From Mycolicibacterium bacteremicum (GTDB taxonomy: Bacteria > Actinomycetota > Actinomycetes > Mycobacteriales > Mycobacteriaceae), in assembly GCF_943913955.1 (NCBI RefSeq), contig NZ_CALUAE010000012.1, forward strand, positions 1 to 64,000: a stretch of 64,000 bases of DNA, given 5' to 3'. The translations under genes were made by a program, and so were the position numbers. This document shows positions 30,668 through 39,244 of this stretch, piece by piece. Positions within the stretch are counted from its first letter, which is position 1, and every line of letters begins with the position of its first letter. The notes under the pieces were generated by a model. That model searched no databases. It had not been told where the DNA came from and saw only the letters and a list, made by a program, of their open reading frames with translations.

Positions 30668-31141
30668 ATGAACACCGTCCTTTACCTCAGCGCCAGCGGC
30701 GCCAGCTATGAGACCCGCGCCTACACCACCGCCGACATCACCGACCTCGTCCAAGCCCAGGGCCTGCAGGCGCTGACCAGCACCGACCGCCAGTTCGACT
30801 TCTGGTTCAGCCCGTCGGCCCGCGGCTGCCAGCGTCGTATCAATCGCACCGCCACCGAATTAATGCTCGCGACAACCTCTTTGGGCGCCCGCAACGTCCC
30901 ATTGCTGCGCGGCGGCGTGGTGATCGCCAGCCATGACGCCGACGGCGACCTCGACGGTCTGAGTTGGCAACAACTCGACCTGCTGGTGGACCGCCACCGC
31001 GCGCTGTCCGCCTCAGATCTGCGCACGCTGTGCCGCCGGATGAACCGTGACGAGCGCCAGCGCCGTCGTGCCACCGCGGCCCGCACCGCGCGCACCACCG
31101 ATGTCACGCCCGCCGCGGCGCGCACTCCCGTTTCGCACTGA
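30668..31141 (+). CDS. Unrecognised protein, 157 aa, under a SigF promoter
   Basis: I do not recognise this protein. It starts MNTVLYLSASGASYETRAYT, has a mixed alpha/beta pattern to about residue 115 with FDFWFSPSARGCQRRINRTA, and ends in a strongly basic tail (DERQRRRATAARTARTTD) that may bind nucleic acid. There is no signal peptide or membrane helix. The start is the only ATG near a weak AAAGAG ribosome site. The perfect SigF promoter at 30576-30601 argues for a real, stress-induced gene. The style recalls small mycobacteriophage-derived proteins, but this is only an impression. Confidence 0.7.
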   Translation: MNTVLYLSASGASYETRAYTTADITDLVQAQGLQALTSTDRQFDFWFSPSARGCQRRINRTATELMLATTSLGARNVPLLRGGVVIASHDADGDLDGLSWQQLDLLVDRHRALSASDLRTLCRRMNRDERQRRRATAARTARTTDVTPAAARTPVSH

Positions 31142-31161
31142 CATCGCGATACCGTGGCCGG

Positions 31162-32031
31162 GTGGCCACGATCGATATCAATGGCGGCACCGTCGTCTAC
31201 GAAATCCTGGGCAGTACAGGCGATCTGATCGTGTTGACGCCCGGCGGCCGGTTCGGGATGGACATCCCCGGCCTGCGGCCGCTGGCGGAGGCACTGGTGG
31301 CCGGCGGGTACCGGGTGCTGCTCTGGGACCGACCCAACTGCGGTCGATCGGACGTGCAGTTCTTCGCCGCCAGCGAATCGCACATGCGGGCCGACACGCT
31401 GCATCTGCTGCTGACCGCACTGGGCACCGGGCCGTGCATCATCGCCGGGGGATCCGGCGGTGCCAGGGACTCGTTGCTGGCCGCGATGACATATCCGCAG
31501 GATTTCACCGACCTGATCGTCTGGAACATCGTCGGTGGCGTCTATGGGTCCGCTGTGCTGGGCAACTACTACCTCGTGCCGAGCATTCTGGCCGTCCGGG
31601 GCCTGGGCATCGAGGGACTGCTCACGGTGCCCGAGTGGGCCGCCCGCATCGCGGCGAACCCGGCCAATCGAGGGCGACTGCTGAACCTCGATGCCGAGAG
31701 CTTCTTGACGGTGATGCTGCGCTGGCTGGACGCGTTCGTCCCCAAGGCCGGACAGACCATCCCGGGAATCCCCGACGAGATGTTCGACGCCATCACGGTT
31801 CCCACCCTGATCATCCGCGGGGGTGAGAACGACTGGGACCACCCCAAACGGACCTCGCTGGCGGTCCACTGCCTGATCAAGGGTTCCCGGCTGATCGACC
31901 CACCGTGGCCCGAAGATGCCTGGGAGCGCGCCAGCCGATTACGCGCGGCGGGAAAAGTGCAGCATTACAACGGCTTTGACACCTGGGTGCAGGCTGCGCC
32001 GGCAATGCTGAGCTTCCTGGACCGGCGGTGA
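31162..32031 (+). CDS. Alpha/beta hydrolase
   Basis: The 289-residue protein has the alpha/beta hydrolase order: oxyanion region LTPGGRFGMD, RVLLWDRPNCGRSD, nucleophile elbow AGGSGGAR (GxSxG), an Asp in a late LIIRGGENDWDHP strand, and a C-terminal His candidate in QHYNGF. The lid region is rich in Trp and Pro. Substrate unknown. The GTG at 31162 lies 20 bp after the orphan gene, so co-transcription from the SigF promoter is possible. Confidence 0.84.
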   Translation: MATIDINGGTVVYEILGSTGDLIVLTPGGRFGMDIPGLRPLAEALVAGGYRVLLWDRPNCGRSDVQFFAASESHMRADTLHLLLTALGTGPCIIAGGSGGARDSLLAAMTYPQDFTDLIVWNIVGGVYGSAVLGNYYLVPSILAVRGLGIEGLLTVPEWAARIAANPANRGRLLNLDAESFLTVMLRWLDAFVPKAGQTIPGIPDEMFDAITVPTLIIRGGENDWDHPKRTSLAVHCLIKGSRLIDPPWPEDAWERASRLRAAGKVQHYNGFDTWVQAAPAMLSFLDRR

Positions 32032-32034
32032 CCC

Positions 32035-32514
32035 CTATTCGGTGTCAGCCGGCCAGCGTCGCTCGGCGAGCGCGGCCAGCCGGCGCAGGCACTCCCGGTT
32101 ACGCGGGGCCGCCAGCGCCAGCGCCGCCCGCTCCGGCAGCCAGCCCATCGGCGCGCCCACCGGCACCTCGGACATCCGGATGAGGCACCCACCGCCGGCG
32201 CCGTCGGACAACGTCAGGCTGATGCGCGCCTTGCCCAGCGGCCGGCCCTTGGCCAGCAACACCAACATCTCATCCGGCCGGCTCTCCTCGACACTGGTCA
32301 CATCGTCGAGTGTCAGCGGCCAGACGCCGATCGAATGGTGCAGTGTGCTGCCGACCGCCGGCCAGTCGGGATCCACCGCCCGCATCCGGCTGTTGCCGAC
32401 CACCCACTGGGCGTAGGTCCACCCGTCGGCGAGCACCGCCCACACCCGGTCGCGCGGGGCCGTCGTGTGATGGGCGACGGCGAGCTCGCTGTCGACTTCC
32501 ATGTAATCGGCCAT
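32035..32514 (-). CDS. SRPBCC (polyketide cyclase/START-like) protein
   Basis: The 159-residue protein has the SRPBCC pattern: VAHHTTAPRDRVWAVLADGWTYAQWVVGNSRMRAVDPDWP (quoted in part as DRVWAVLADGWTYAQWVVG), a central HHSIGVWPLTLDD strand pair and a long C-terminal helix. Such proteins bind hydrophobic ligands in a helix-grip fold. RBS GGGAGGAGG precedes the ATG at 32514. A GGATT-N16-GGGTA SigF-type promoter lies 31-56 bp upstream. The stop is 3 bp from the convergent hydrolase stop. Confidence 0.82.
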   Translation of the reverse strand: MADYMEVDSELAVAHHTTAPRDRVWAVLADGWTYAQWVVGNSRMRAVDPDWPAVGSTLHHSIGVWPLTLDDVTSVEESRPDEMLVLLAKGRPLGKARISLTLSDGAGGGCLIRMSEVPVGAPMGWLPERAALALAAPRNRECLRRLAALAERRWPADTE

Positions 32515-32544
32515 GTCGGCCTCCTCCCTGGGAAGGGTTTCGAC

Positions 32545-32570
32545 TACCCGTGAGCTGCCTGCCCGAATCC
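32545..32570 (-). promoter_or_regulatory. SigF-like promoter of the SRPBCC gene
   Basis: GGATT (32570-32566), a 16-bp spacer and GGGTA (32549-32545) on the minus strand match the SigF consensus with one mismatch. Unlike most others in the window, this one leaves a leader with a strong ribosome binding site. Confidence 0.65.
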
Positions 32571-32581
32571 GCGCTATTTTC

Positions 32582-33298
32582 ATGCTCATGCTCATCCCCC
32601 GGCGCGACGCAGTGGCCCTGCGCTTCGCGGAACTGCTGCGTGATCTGGAGCGCAGCCAACCCAGCGATACCGAGACCGCGCTGCGGGAGCTCACCAGCAA
32701 TGCCGCGGCCGCGCTGCCGGGTGCCGTATCGGCGAGTATCACGGTCGCCACCCGCGAGGGCGAGGTGAAGTCGGTGGCCGCCACCGATTCGGTGGCCGAC
32801 AAGATCGATGACATCCAGCGGCGCACCAAGCAGGGCCCCTGCCTGGAGGCCGCCTGGGAGCAGCACACCATGCGCATCCGCGATATCGAGACCGAGCAGC
32901 GCTGGCCGGTGTTCTGCCAGGAAACCCAGCAGAACACCGCCATCCGTTCGTCGCTGGCATTCCAGTTGTTCCGCAACCGCGACGCGATGGGCGCGCTGAA
33001 CTTCTACAGCGACGTTGCCGACGCCTTCGACGACGACGCGGTCGAACTCGGATTGATCCTGGCCACGCACACCGCGGTCGCCTGGAACCTGCTGGTGCGC
33101 GACGAGCAGTTCCGCAGCGCACTGGCCTCCCGGGATCTCATCGGTCAGGCCAAGGGCATCCTGATGGAGCGGTTCGGCGTGGACGCGGCGGGCGCATTCG
33201 GCCTGCTGCGCCGGCTCTCCCAGGAGAGCAACACCCCGCTGGTGGACCTGGCCGAACAGGTCATCGATTCCCGCCCCGAGGAGACCCCACCGACCTGA
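32582..33298 (+). CDS. GAF-ANTAR domain regulator
   Basis: The 238-residue protein has an N-terminal GAF domain (about 25-170, with the RRTKQGPCLEA and IRSSLAFQLF blocks typical of mycobacterial GAF-ANTAR proteins) and a C-terminal ANTAR RNA-binding domain (about 185-232: DLIGQAKGILMERFGVDAAGAFGLLRRLSQ, quoted in part as AKGILMERFGVDA). ANTAR proteins bind paired stem-loops in mRNA leaders and prevent termination. The GAF domain may sense redox or a small ligand. ATG 32582 and ATG 32588 are equivalent choices. It is divergent from the SRPBCC gene. Confidence 0.88.
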   Translation: MLMLIPRRDAVALRFAELLRDLERSQPSDTETALRELTSNAAAALPGAVSASITVATREGEVKSVAATDSVADKIDDIQRRTKQGPCLEAAWEQHTMRIRDIETEQRWPVFCQETQQNTAIRSSLAFQLFRNRDAMGALNFYSDVADAFDDDAVELGLILATHTAVAWNLLVRDEQFRSALASRDLIGQAKGILMERFGVDAAGAFGLLRRLSQESNTPLVDLAEQVIDSRPEETPPT

Positions 33299-33313
33299 GG
33301 ACGAGGTCGACTT

Positions 33314-33338
33314 GGGTTCGATCCGGGCGGTTTGGGTA
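33314..33338 (+). promoter_or_regulatory. SigF-like promoter of the AraC gene
   Basis: GGGTT (33314-33318), 15 bp and GGGTA (33334-33338) give one mismatch from the SigF consensus. The AraC ATG at 33401 lies 62 bp downstream. Confidence 0.55.
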
Positions 33339-33400
33339 AACTGAACGCAACCGTGGGTTCAGGTACGACGCCCATCCGGCGCTTGCGCGATGGAGCCCTG

Positions 33401-34381
33401 ATGACGTCCGAACCCCTTGAGGCCGGCCCCGAGCGGGCAGGTATCAATTCCAACGATCCCGAGCTGATCCAGAAATACCTGGACCAGACCTACTCGACAC
33501 GGTTCACGATCACCCGCCCCGAGGGTGTTGACCAGTCGGTTTGCTCGTGCACCCACTCCCGGGTCGATGTCGACACGTTCGCGATCGAAGAGATCAGCCA
33601 CACCGGGCAGGTGCAGTTGCGCGCCGAGCATGTCCCAGCGGTCGTTGCCCTGTGCGTGCTGGGGGGCCGCGTCGAGGTGCAGCACGGCGGGTTCGCGGAG
33701 AGCGCCGAGCAGGGCCAGTGGATTCTCGCCTCCACCGGCCTCGGCGGGGTGCGGATCACGCTGACCGATGCCCAACTCCGCTCGGTGGTGGTGTCCAAGG
33801 CGCTGCTCGCCGAGGTCGCGGCCATCGACACCGAGTCTCCCGCGGTGCCGCGGTTCACCGGGTTGACCCCGGCGGGGACCACCAGCCACGCCCTCGATGC
33901 GACGGAGAGATTCCTGGACAGCCTGTTGACACCCGAAGTCGCTTCCGACGACCCGATCGTCCTGCGCTCGGCGGGCCGGATGCTGGCCAGCGCGGTGCTG
34001 AGCACCTTTCCCAATGATCTGCCCGCGGATTCACCGGATGTCGATCCGAACGCCGACCAACCGGCGCTGCTGCGCCAGGCCGTCGCCTTCATCCAGGAGA
34101 ACGCCTCGCGCGATATCAGCGTCCGCGATATCGCGGCCGCGCTGTACCTGTCGCCGCGCACCGTGCAGTACCTGTTCCGCCGGCATCTCAACACCACGCC
34201 GACGGCGTATCTGCGCACGATCCGGCTGGCGCAGGCCCGCAAGGAGCTGATCGCCGGTGACCGCTCGATGACCACCGTCGCCGCGACGGCGGCGCGCTGG
34301 GGTTTCGCCCACACCGGACGATTCGCGGTCTTGTACCGGCGCACCTACGGGGAGAGCCCGCACGAGACGCTGCGCCGGTAG
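33401..34381 (+). CDS. AraC-family transcriptional regulator
   Basis: The 326-residue protein has a cupin-like AraC-binding-like N-terminal half (to about 200) and a C-terminal AraC double helix-turn-helix: ISVRDIAAALYLSPRTVQYLFRRHLNTTPTAYL (quoted in part as LSPRTVQYLFRRHLNTTP) and the second helix pair with AARWGFAHTGRFAVLYRRTYGESP. The final motif is the family signature. The ATG at 33401 is preferred over an in-frame start at 33332, which lies within the SigF-like promoter. Target genes cannot be named; neighbours with STAS and GAF-ANTAR suggest a stress-signalling patch. Confidence 0.9.
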   Translation: MTSEPLEAGPERAGINSNDPELIQKYLDQTYSTRFTITRPEGVDQSVCSCTHSRVDVDTFAIEEISHTGQVQLRAEHVPAVVALCVLGGRVEVQHGGFAESAEQGQWILASTGLGGVRITLTDAQLRSVVVSKALLAEVAAIDTESPAVPRFTGLTPAGTTSHALDATERFLDSLLTPEVASDDPIVLRSAGRMLASAVLSTFPNDLPADSPDVDPNADQPALLRQAVAFIQENASRDISVRDIAAALYLSPRTVQYLFRRHLNTTPTAYLRTIRLAQARKELIAGDRSMTTVAATAARWGFAHTGRFAVLYRRTYGESPHETLRR

Positions 34382-34513
34382 GCACGCCGCGCCGTGCGCA
34401 CAATGGCCATGAACTGTCGTTCGGTGGATGTCGCTGCCGCGTACCGTTGAGTCCGGTTCAGAAGCAGCCGTTCAGGTCGCCTCCGCGACAACCCGCTTCG
34501 TGTGAGGGCTGTC

Positions 34514-34882
34514 ATGACAGACACACTCCCCAGCATCACGTCGGTACCGCTCCGTTCGTCCCGGCAACGCCTGCAGATGGCCACCCAGTGGCAGGATCTC
34601 GACCTCGCGATCGTCACCGTCTCCGGTGACCTCGACGCCACCACCACCGACGTCCTGCTCGACTACGCGCTGAGCAAGGTCGTGCTGTGCCACCGGATGG
34701 TGCTGGATCTGACGGATGTCGATTTCTTTGCCTGCGAGGGATATTCGATGCTCAAGACGCTCGAGTGCCGATGCATCATGGCCGAGGTGGCGCTCACCGT
34801 GCTGACCGGCCCCGCGGTGCGGCGGGTGCTCAAGGTCTGCGAGTACGCGGCGCGGCACGACGGGATGCCTGCCGGGATGTGA
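34514..34882 (+). CDS. STAS-domain protein (anti-anti-sigma factor-like)
   Basis: The 122-residue protein is a single STAS domain: LAIVTVSGDLDATTTDVL, then a MVLDLTDVDFFACEGYSML strand-helix where phosphorylatable Ser/Thr normally sits. Here the sequence is FFACEGYSM, so the usual Ser is replaced by Cys or Glu and the following Tyr/Ser are off position. Mycobacterial SigF is controlled by anti-sigma UsfX/RsbW and several STAS antagonists, so this is a candidate member of that network near SigF-type promoters, although no anti-sigma gene is adjacent. ATG 34514 follows GTGAGGGCTGTC. Confidence 0.8.
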   Translation: MTDTLPSITSVPLRSSRQRLQMATQWQDLDLAIVTVSGDLDATTTDVLLDYALSKVVLCHRMVLDLTDVDFFACEGYSMLKTLECRCIMAEVALTVLTGPAVRRVLKVCEYAARHDGMPAGM

Positions 34883-34890
34883 TGCGGTCG

Positions 34891-34910
34891 CCCCGGTGTT
34901 GGAACCGGGG
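34891..34910 (+). terminator. Hairpin between STAS and LLM genes, touching the LLM start
   Basis: CCCCGGT (34891-34897) and ACCGGGG (34904-34910) form a perfect 7-bp stem with a 6-base loop. The last base is the G of the GTG start of the LLM gene. It may end the STAS transcript or mask the LLM start. Confidence 0.45.
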
Positions 34911-35788
34911 TGACGAAGATCAGGTTCGGTATCGCCGTCGACGGCTCGACGGACCCGGCCGGGCTGGCCGGCATCGTCGACAGCCTTGAGCAGGCCGGGG
35001 TCGACTCGCTGTGGTTCCCGGAGCTGGTCTACTCCCCGGCGGTGGATCCCACCGTGGGAATGGCCTACGCGCTGGCCCGTACGGAGAAGCTGAAGGTCGG
35101 CACCTCGGTGGCGATCCTGCCCGGTCGCAATCCGGTGCTGGTGGCCAAACAGCTGCTCTCGCTCAGCGCCCTGGCGCCGGGGCGGGTGCTGCCGGTGTTC
35201 GGTCTGCAGGCCGCACGAGTTGAGGAGCGCCGGCTGTTCCCGGTCCCGCACGGTCGCCGGGCCGACCTGTTCGACGAGTCGCTGCGGCTGCTGCGTGCCG
35301 CGCTCGGCGGCGGCGAGGTGTCCTTCCGGGGTGACTATTTCGACCTGGACTTGCGCCTCGATGCCGGCCCCAGACCGCTGGATGTCTGGATCGGTGGCGC
35401 CGCCGCCGCGGCGCTGCGCCGCATCGGTCGGTACGGCGACGGCTGGCTGGGTAGCTTCCTGACCCCGACGCAGGCCGGTCACGCGCGGGAGACGATCATC
35501 GCCGCCGCCGCGGAGGCCGGGCGCACCATCGAGGACGACCATTTCGGCATCACCCTGTTGTTCGCCGACGGCGGGGTCCCGCCACATGTGCACGATGTGC
35601 TGCGCGGGCAGCGACCGGACACCGATCCGGCCGAACTGATCTCGGACAGCTGGCCGGACCTGCACCGAAAAATCGACGGGTATCTCGACGCCGGGCTGTC
35701 CAAATTCGTCATCTCCGCCGTCGGCACCCCCTCGGCCCGATCGTTCATCGACCGCTTCGTCACCGAATTGCTGCCGCGCCAGAACTGA
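34910..35788 (+). CDS. LLM-class, F420-type oxidoreductase
   Basis: The 292-residue protein is a TIM-barrel luciferase-like monooxygenase: KIRFGIAVDGSTD, SLEQAGVDSLWFPEL, KVGTSVAILPGRNPVLVAKQL, a FRGDYFDLD block and DVWIGGAAAAALRRIGRYGDGWLGSF are the standard order of the mycobacterial F420-dependent group. The likely cofactor is F420H2 and the substrate is unknown. The GTG at 34910 is the start that keeps the first strand whole; no separate ribosome binding site is visible because a hairpin covers the region. Confidence 0.87.
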   Translation: MTKIRFGIAVDGSTDPAGLAGIVDSLEQAGVDSLWFPELVYSPAVDPTVGMAYALARTEKLKVGTSVAILPGRNPVLVAKQLLSLSALAPGRVLPVFGLQAARVEERRLFPVPHGRRADLFDESLRLLRAALGGGEVSFRGDYFDLDLRLDAGPRPLDVWIGGAAAAALRRIGRYGDGWLGSFLTPTQAGHARETIIAAAAEAGRTIEDDHFGITLLFADGGVPPHVHDVLRGQRPDTDPAELISDSWPDLHRKIDGYLDAGLSKFVISAVGTPSARSFIDRFVTELLPRQN

Positions 35789-35829
35789 GCGATGTCACGT
35801 TCCCGCCGGGCGTGAAAGGATGCTCGGCG

Positions 35830-38610
35830 ATGATCGCGCTCGCCGGCCGCAGCACCGAATGCCAGGTCCTCGACGACCTGCTGCGCACCGTCCGGTCCGG
35901 CGGCAGCGAGGTGCGGGTCCTGCTCGGGCAGGCCGGCGTCGGCAAGACCGCGCTGCTCGACCATGTGCGCGCCGCCGCCACCGACTTCCGGGTGCTCGGC
36001 GCCACCGGTATCGAATCCGACATGGAGCTGGCGTTCGCCGGTCTGCAGCAGGTGTGCGCACCCATCCTGGATCTGCGCCACAGCCTGCCCGCGCCGCAGC
36101 GGGCGGCGCTGGAGAGCGCCTTCGGTCTCAGCGATACCGCGCCCGCGCCGGACCGGTTCCTGGTCGGGCTCGCCGTCATCGGACTGGTGGCGGCCGCCGC
36201 CGCGCAGCGGCCGGTGCTGCTGATCGTCGATGACGTGCAGTGGCTGGACACCGTGTCGGCCCAGACGCTGTTCTTCGTGGCGCGCCGGCTGCCCGCCGCG
36301 CCGGTCTGCCTGATGCTCGCCCTGCGCACCCCGATCGACGGGATCGCCGGACTGCCCGCCATGGCGGTCACCGGGTTGAGCGATGACAGCGCGCGCGAAC
36401 TGCTCGCGACGGTGTTCCCCGGGCGCCTGGACCCGGCCGTCGGAGACCGCATCATCGCCGAAGCGCGCGGTAATCCGCTTGCGCTGCTGGCCATCTCGAA
36501 GGATCTCAGCGCCGTTGACCTGGCCGGGGGTTACCAGCGACCCGACCGCAGACCGGTCGTCGCCGAGATCGAGGACCACTACCTGGCTGCCCTGCAGTCG
36601 TTGCCCGTCGAATCGCGCCTCGTGCTGCTGCTCGCCGCCTCCGAACCGGTCGGCGATCCCTCGCTGCTGCGCCGCGCGATGGACGCGCAGGGACTGCCCG
36701 CCTCGGCCGCCACCGCTGCCGCCGACGCCGGCCTGATCACCGTCGGCACCCGGGTGCAGTTCCAACACCCGTTGGCCCGCAGCGTCACCTACCATTCGGC
36801 CACGGTGGACCAGCGGCGCGCCGCCCATGCGGCCCTGGCGTCGAGCACCGACCCGGCCCTCGACCCGGATCGCCGGGCCTGGCATCGTGCGCTGGCCGCC
36901 GACAGCGTCGACGCGGACGTGGCCGACGAACTCGAGACCTCGGCCCGGCGGGCCCGGCAACGTGGCGGCACTGCCGCGGCAGCAGCCTTTCTCACCCGCG
37001 CCGTCGAGCTGACACCCGAGCCGTCGGTCCGCGGGACCCGTGCGCTGGCCGCCGCCGAGGCACACCGCGAGGTTGCATCGTTCGAGGCCGCCCGCCAGCT
37101 GCTGGACACCGCCCAGCTGTGCCCACTCACCGACCCCGAGCTGGTCCGGCTGGCACAGCTGAGCACCCGGTTGGCATTCGTCGCGGCCAGGACCGGTGGC
37201 GACGCGCAGGCCCTACTGGCCGCAGTCGACCGGTTCCGCACGGTCGCAGCACAATTGGAGACACTGAACCCGGGCATGGCCACCGAGGCATACCTGGAGG
37301 CGATGAGCGCCGCCATGTACCTGGGCCGGCACGGTGCGGGCAAGGCCGCCGAGATCGGCGCCGCGGCCCGGACCGCGCTCGCCGCTACGCCGCCTGCCGA
37401 CGCGCTCGGGCAGGTCACCCGCGCCCTGGCCGACCGGCTGGCGCTCGGCGCCGCGGCCGCCATGCCCGCCGTGCACGCCGCACTCGAAGCCCTCAAGACC
37501 GCGGGCCGCGACGAGGCCGCCGGACAGGGCTCGCACTGGTTCTGGCTCGGGTTCCCGATCGTGCACGAATCGCTGATCCACGAGGCCTGGGATGACGAGG
37601 GCTGGCACGACATCTCCACCTGTGCAGTGCAGTTGGCCACCGATCGCGGCGCCCTGGCCCTGTTGCCGGCGTCCCTGCTGGCCCAGGCCGGCTCCCGAAT
37701 GGAGGCCGGCGAACTGGCCGCCGCCAAGGATCTGGTGGCCAGGGCGCACGAGATCTCGGTGGCGACCGGGTACACACCGCCGCGCTATCACCGACTGGTC
37801 CTGTCGGCCTGGTCGGGTGACGAGGCCGAGGCGTCGCGGCTCATCGCCGGCGCGCTCACCGCGAGCACCGCCCGCGGTGAGGGCCGCATCACCGGACTTG
37901 CGCATTACGGCGCCGCGGTCCTGAACAACGGCAAGGGGCGGTACCCGGAGGCGCTCGAGGCGGCGCTACTGGCCTTCGAGTACGAGGATCTGGGCTTCTA
38001 CAACGAGATGTTGATCGAGCTCATCGAGGCCGCCGCCCGGTCCGACCAACCCGAACGTGCCGCCGAGGCGATGGATCGTCTGCAGGCGCGCACGCTGGCC
38101 GCCGCAACACCCCGCGCGCTGGGATCATTGGCGCGGTCCCGCGCCCTGCTCACCGATGGCCCGGGCGCCGCCGCGCTGTACGTCGAGGCCCTCGAGCACT
38201 TCGGCCGGACCCGGCAGGCGGTCCACGTCGCGCGGACCCGGCTGGTCTACGGGGAGTGGTTGCGCCGCAACCGCGCCGCCAAACAGGCCCGCGCGGAGTT
38301 GCGCGCGGCGCACGAGTCGCTGCACCGGATGGGCGCCGTCGGATTCGCCGAGCGGGCCCGCCGAGAGCTGCAGGCCGCCGGGACCAAGACCCGCAAGGAG
38401 CCGACCACCGCCGGTGATCAGTTGACCGCCCAGGAACTGCAGATCGCGCAGCTGGCCGGCCGGGGCCTGACGAATCAGGAGATCGCCGGCCGGCTGTTCA
38501 TCAGCGCCCACACCGTGGAGTATCACCTGCGCAAGGTGTTCGCCAAGCTCGGCATCCGGTCCCGCCGCGAGCTCAGGAACGCCGACGCCGTCACTGATCG
38601 GCCCATATGA
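35830..38610 (+). CDS. LAL-type LuxR transcriptional regulator with AAA ATPase domain
   Basis: The 926-residue protein has an N-terminal STAND/AAA-16-like ATPase (Walker A GQAGVGKT at 33-40, Walker B VLLIVDDVQWLD about 130-141), a long helical TPR-like middle and a C-terminal LuxR helix-turn-helix (LTAQELQIAQLAGRGLTNQE..AHTVEYHLRKVFAKLGIRSR, quoted in two parts). LAL regulators are large activators gated by nucleotide and ligand. It faces a cupin-SDR/nitroreductase operon whose upstream region carries the GACTACGG dyad, so control of that operon is a reasonable guess. The start could also be the GTG at 35812. Its stop region overlaps the nitroreductase gene by 20 bp. Confidence 0.9.
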   Translation: MIALAGRSTECQVLDDLLRTVRSGGSEVRVLLGQAGVGKTALLDHVRAAATDFRVLGATGIESDMELAFAGLQQVCAPILDLRHSLPAPQRAALESAFGLSDTAPAPDRFLVGLAVIGLVAAAAAQRPVLLIVDDVQWLDTVSAQTLFFVARRLPAAPVCLMLALRTPIDGIAGLPAMAVTGLSDDSARELLATVFPGRLDPAVGDRIIAEARGNPLALLAISKDLSAVDLAGGYQRPDRRPVVAEIEDHYLAALQSLPVESRLVLLLAASEPVGDPSLLRRAMDAQGLPASAATAAADAGLITVGTRVQFQHPLARSVTYHSATVDQRRAAHAALASSTDPALDPDRRAWHRALAADSVDADVADELETSARRARQRGGTAAAAAFLTRAVELTPEPSVRGTRALAAAEAHREVASFEAARQLLDTAQLCPLTDPELVRLAQLSTRLAFVAARTGGDAQALLAAVDRFRTVAAQLETLNPGMATEAYLEAMSAAMYLGRHGAGKAAEIGAAARTALAATPPADALGQVTRALADRLALGAAAAMPAVHAALEALKTAGRDEAAGQGSHWFWLGFPIVHESLIHEAWDDEGWHDISTCAVQLATDRGALALLPASLLAQAGSRMEAGELAAAKDLVARAHEISVATGYTPPRYHRLVLSAWSGDEAEASRLIAGALTASTARGEGRITGLAHYGAAVLNNGKGRYPEALEAALLAFEYEDLGFYNEMLIELIEAAARSDQPERAAEAMDRLQARTLAAATPRALGSLARSRALLTDGPGAAALYVEALEHFGRTRQAVHVARTRLVYGEWLRRNRAAKQARAELRAAHESLHRMGAVGFAERARRELQAAGTKTRKEPTTAGDQLTAQELQIAQLAGRGLTNQEIAGRLFISAHTVEYHLRKVFAKLGIRSRRELRNADAVTDRPI

Positions 38611-39244
38611 CGTTGTGCCCGAGCGCGTTCCGCGGAATCGCCAGGTTGTTGGCGGGGAAGTCCGGATCGGCGTAGCCGATGCTGACCCCGCACAGGATCG
38701 TCAGTTCCTCCGGGATGTCGAGCTGCTCGCGGACCAGATCCGGGTACAGCGCGGTCGACACCTGCACACAACTGTCGATACCCCGTTCGGTGAGCGCCAG
38801 CAGCAAGGTCTGCAGGAACATGCCCACGCCCAGGGCATCGGGCAGCCCAAGATCGCGGTGCATGCAGACCATCGCGGCCACCGGCGCGCCGAAGAACTCG
38901 AAGTTGCGCAACTGGGCGGTCCAGCGGGCATCCGCATCGTCGCGGGCCACCCCCATCGATCCGTAGACCAGCGCGCCGAGCTCGCGGCGCAGCGGGGCGA
39001 ACGAATCCGGTAGCCCGAGATTGGCCGGCGGGTCGGTCCGGGCCGCGGTGGACAGGGCGGCAGCCAGCTTGTCCCGGCGGGGGCCGGTGGCCAGATACAC
39101 CCGCCACGGCTGCACGTTGGAATTCGATGGTGCCCGCATGGCCAGTTCCAGCGATTCCTGCAGCAGTTCCTGCGGAACCGGCCTGTCGGTCAGGAACTTT
39201 CGCGTCGATCGGCGGCGCGCCACGATGTCGGTGAACGTGCTCAT
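38591..39244 (-). CDS. Nitroreductase family protein
   Basis: The 217-residue FMN-binding nitroreductase has RRRSTRKFLTDRPVPQELL, RAPSNSNVQPWRVYLATG and, near the end, ELTILCGVSIGYAD with the final NNLAIPRNALGHNVIW, typical of BluB-unrelated NfnB-like nitroreductases. These reduce quinones, nitro compounds or enones with NAD(P)H. It overlaps the stop of the cupin-SDR gene by 4 bp (ATGA), so it is the second gene of a coupled pair, and its 3' end overlaps the LAL gene convergently. Confidence 0.88.
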   Translation of the reverse strand: MSTFTDIVARRRSTRKFLTDRPVPQELLQESLELAMRAPSNSNVQPWRVYLATGPRRDKLAAALSTAARTDPPANLGLPDSFAPLRRELGALVYGSMGVARDDADARWTAQLRNFEFFGAPVAAMVCMHRDLGLPDALGVGMFLQTLLLALTERGIDSCVQVSTALYPDLVREQLDIPEELTILCGVSIGYADPDFPANNLAIPRNALGHNVIWADQ

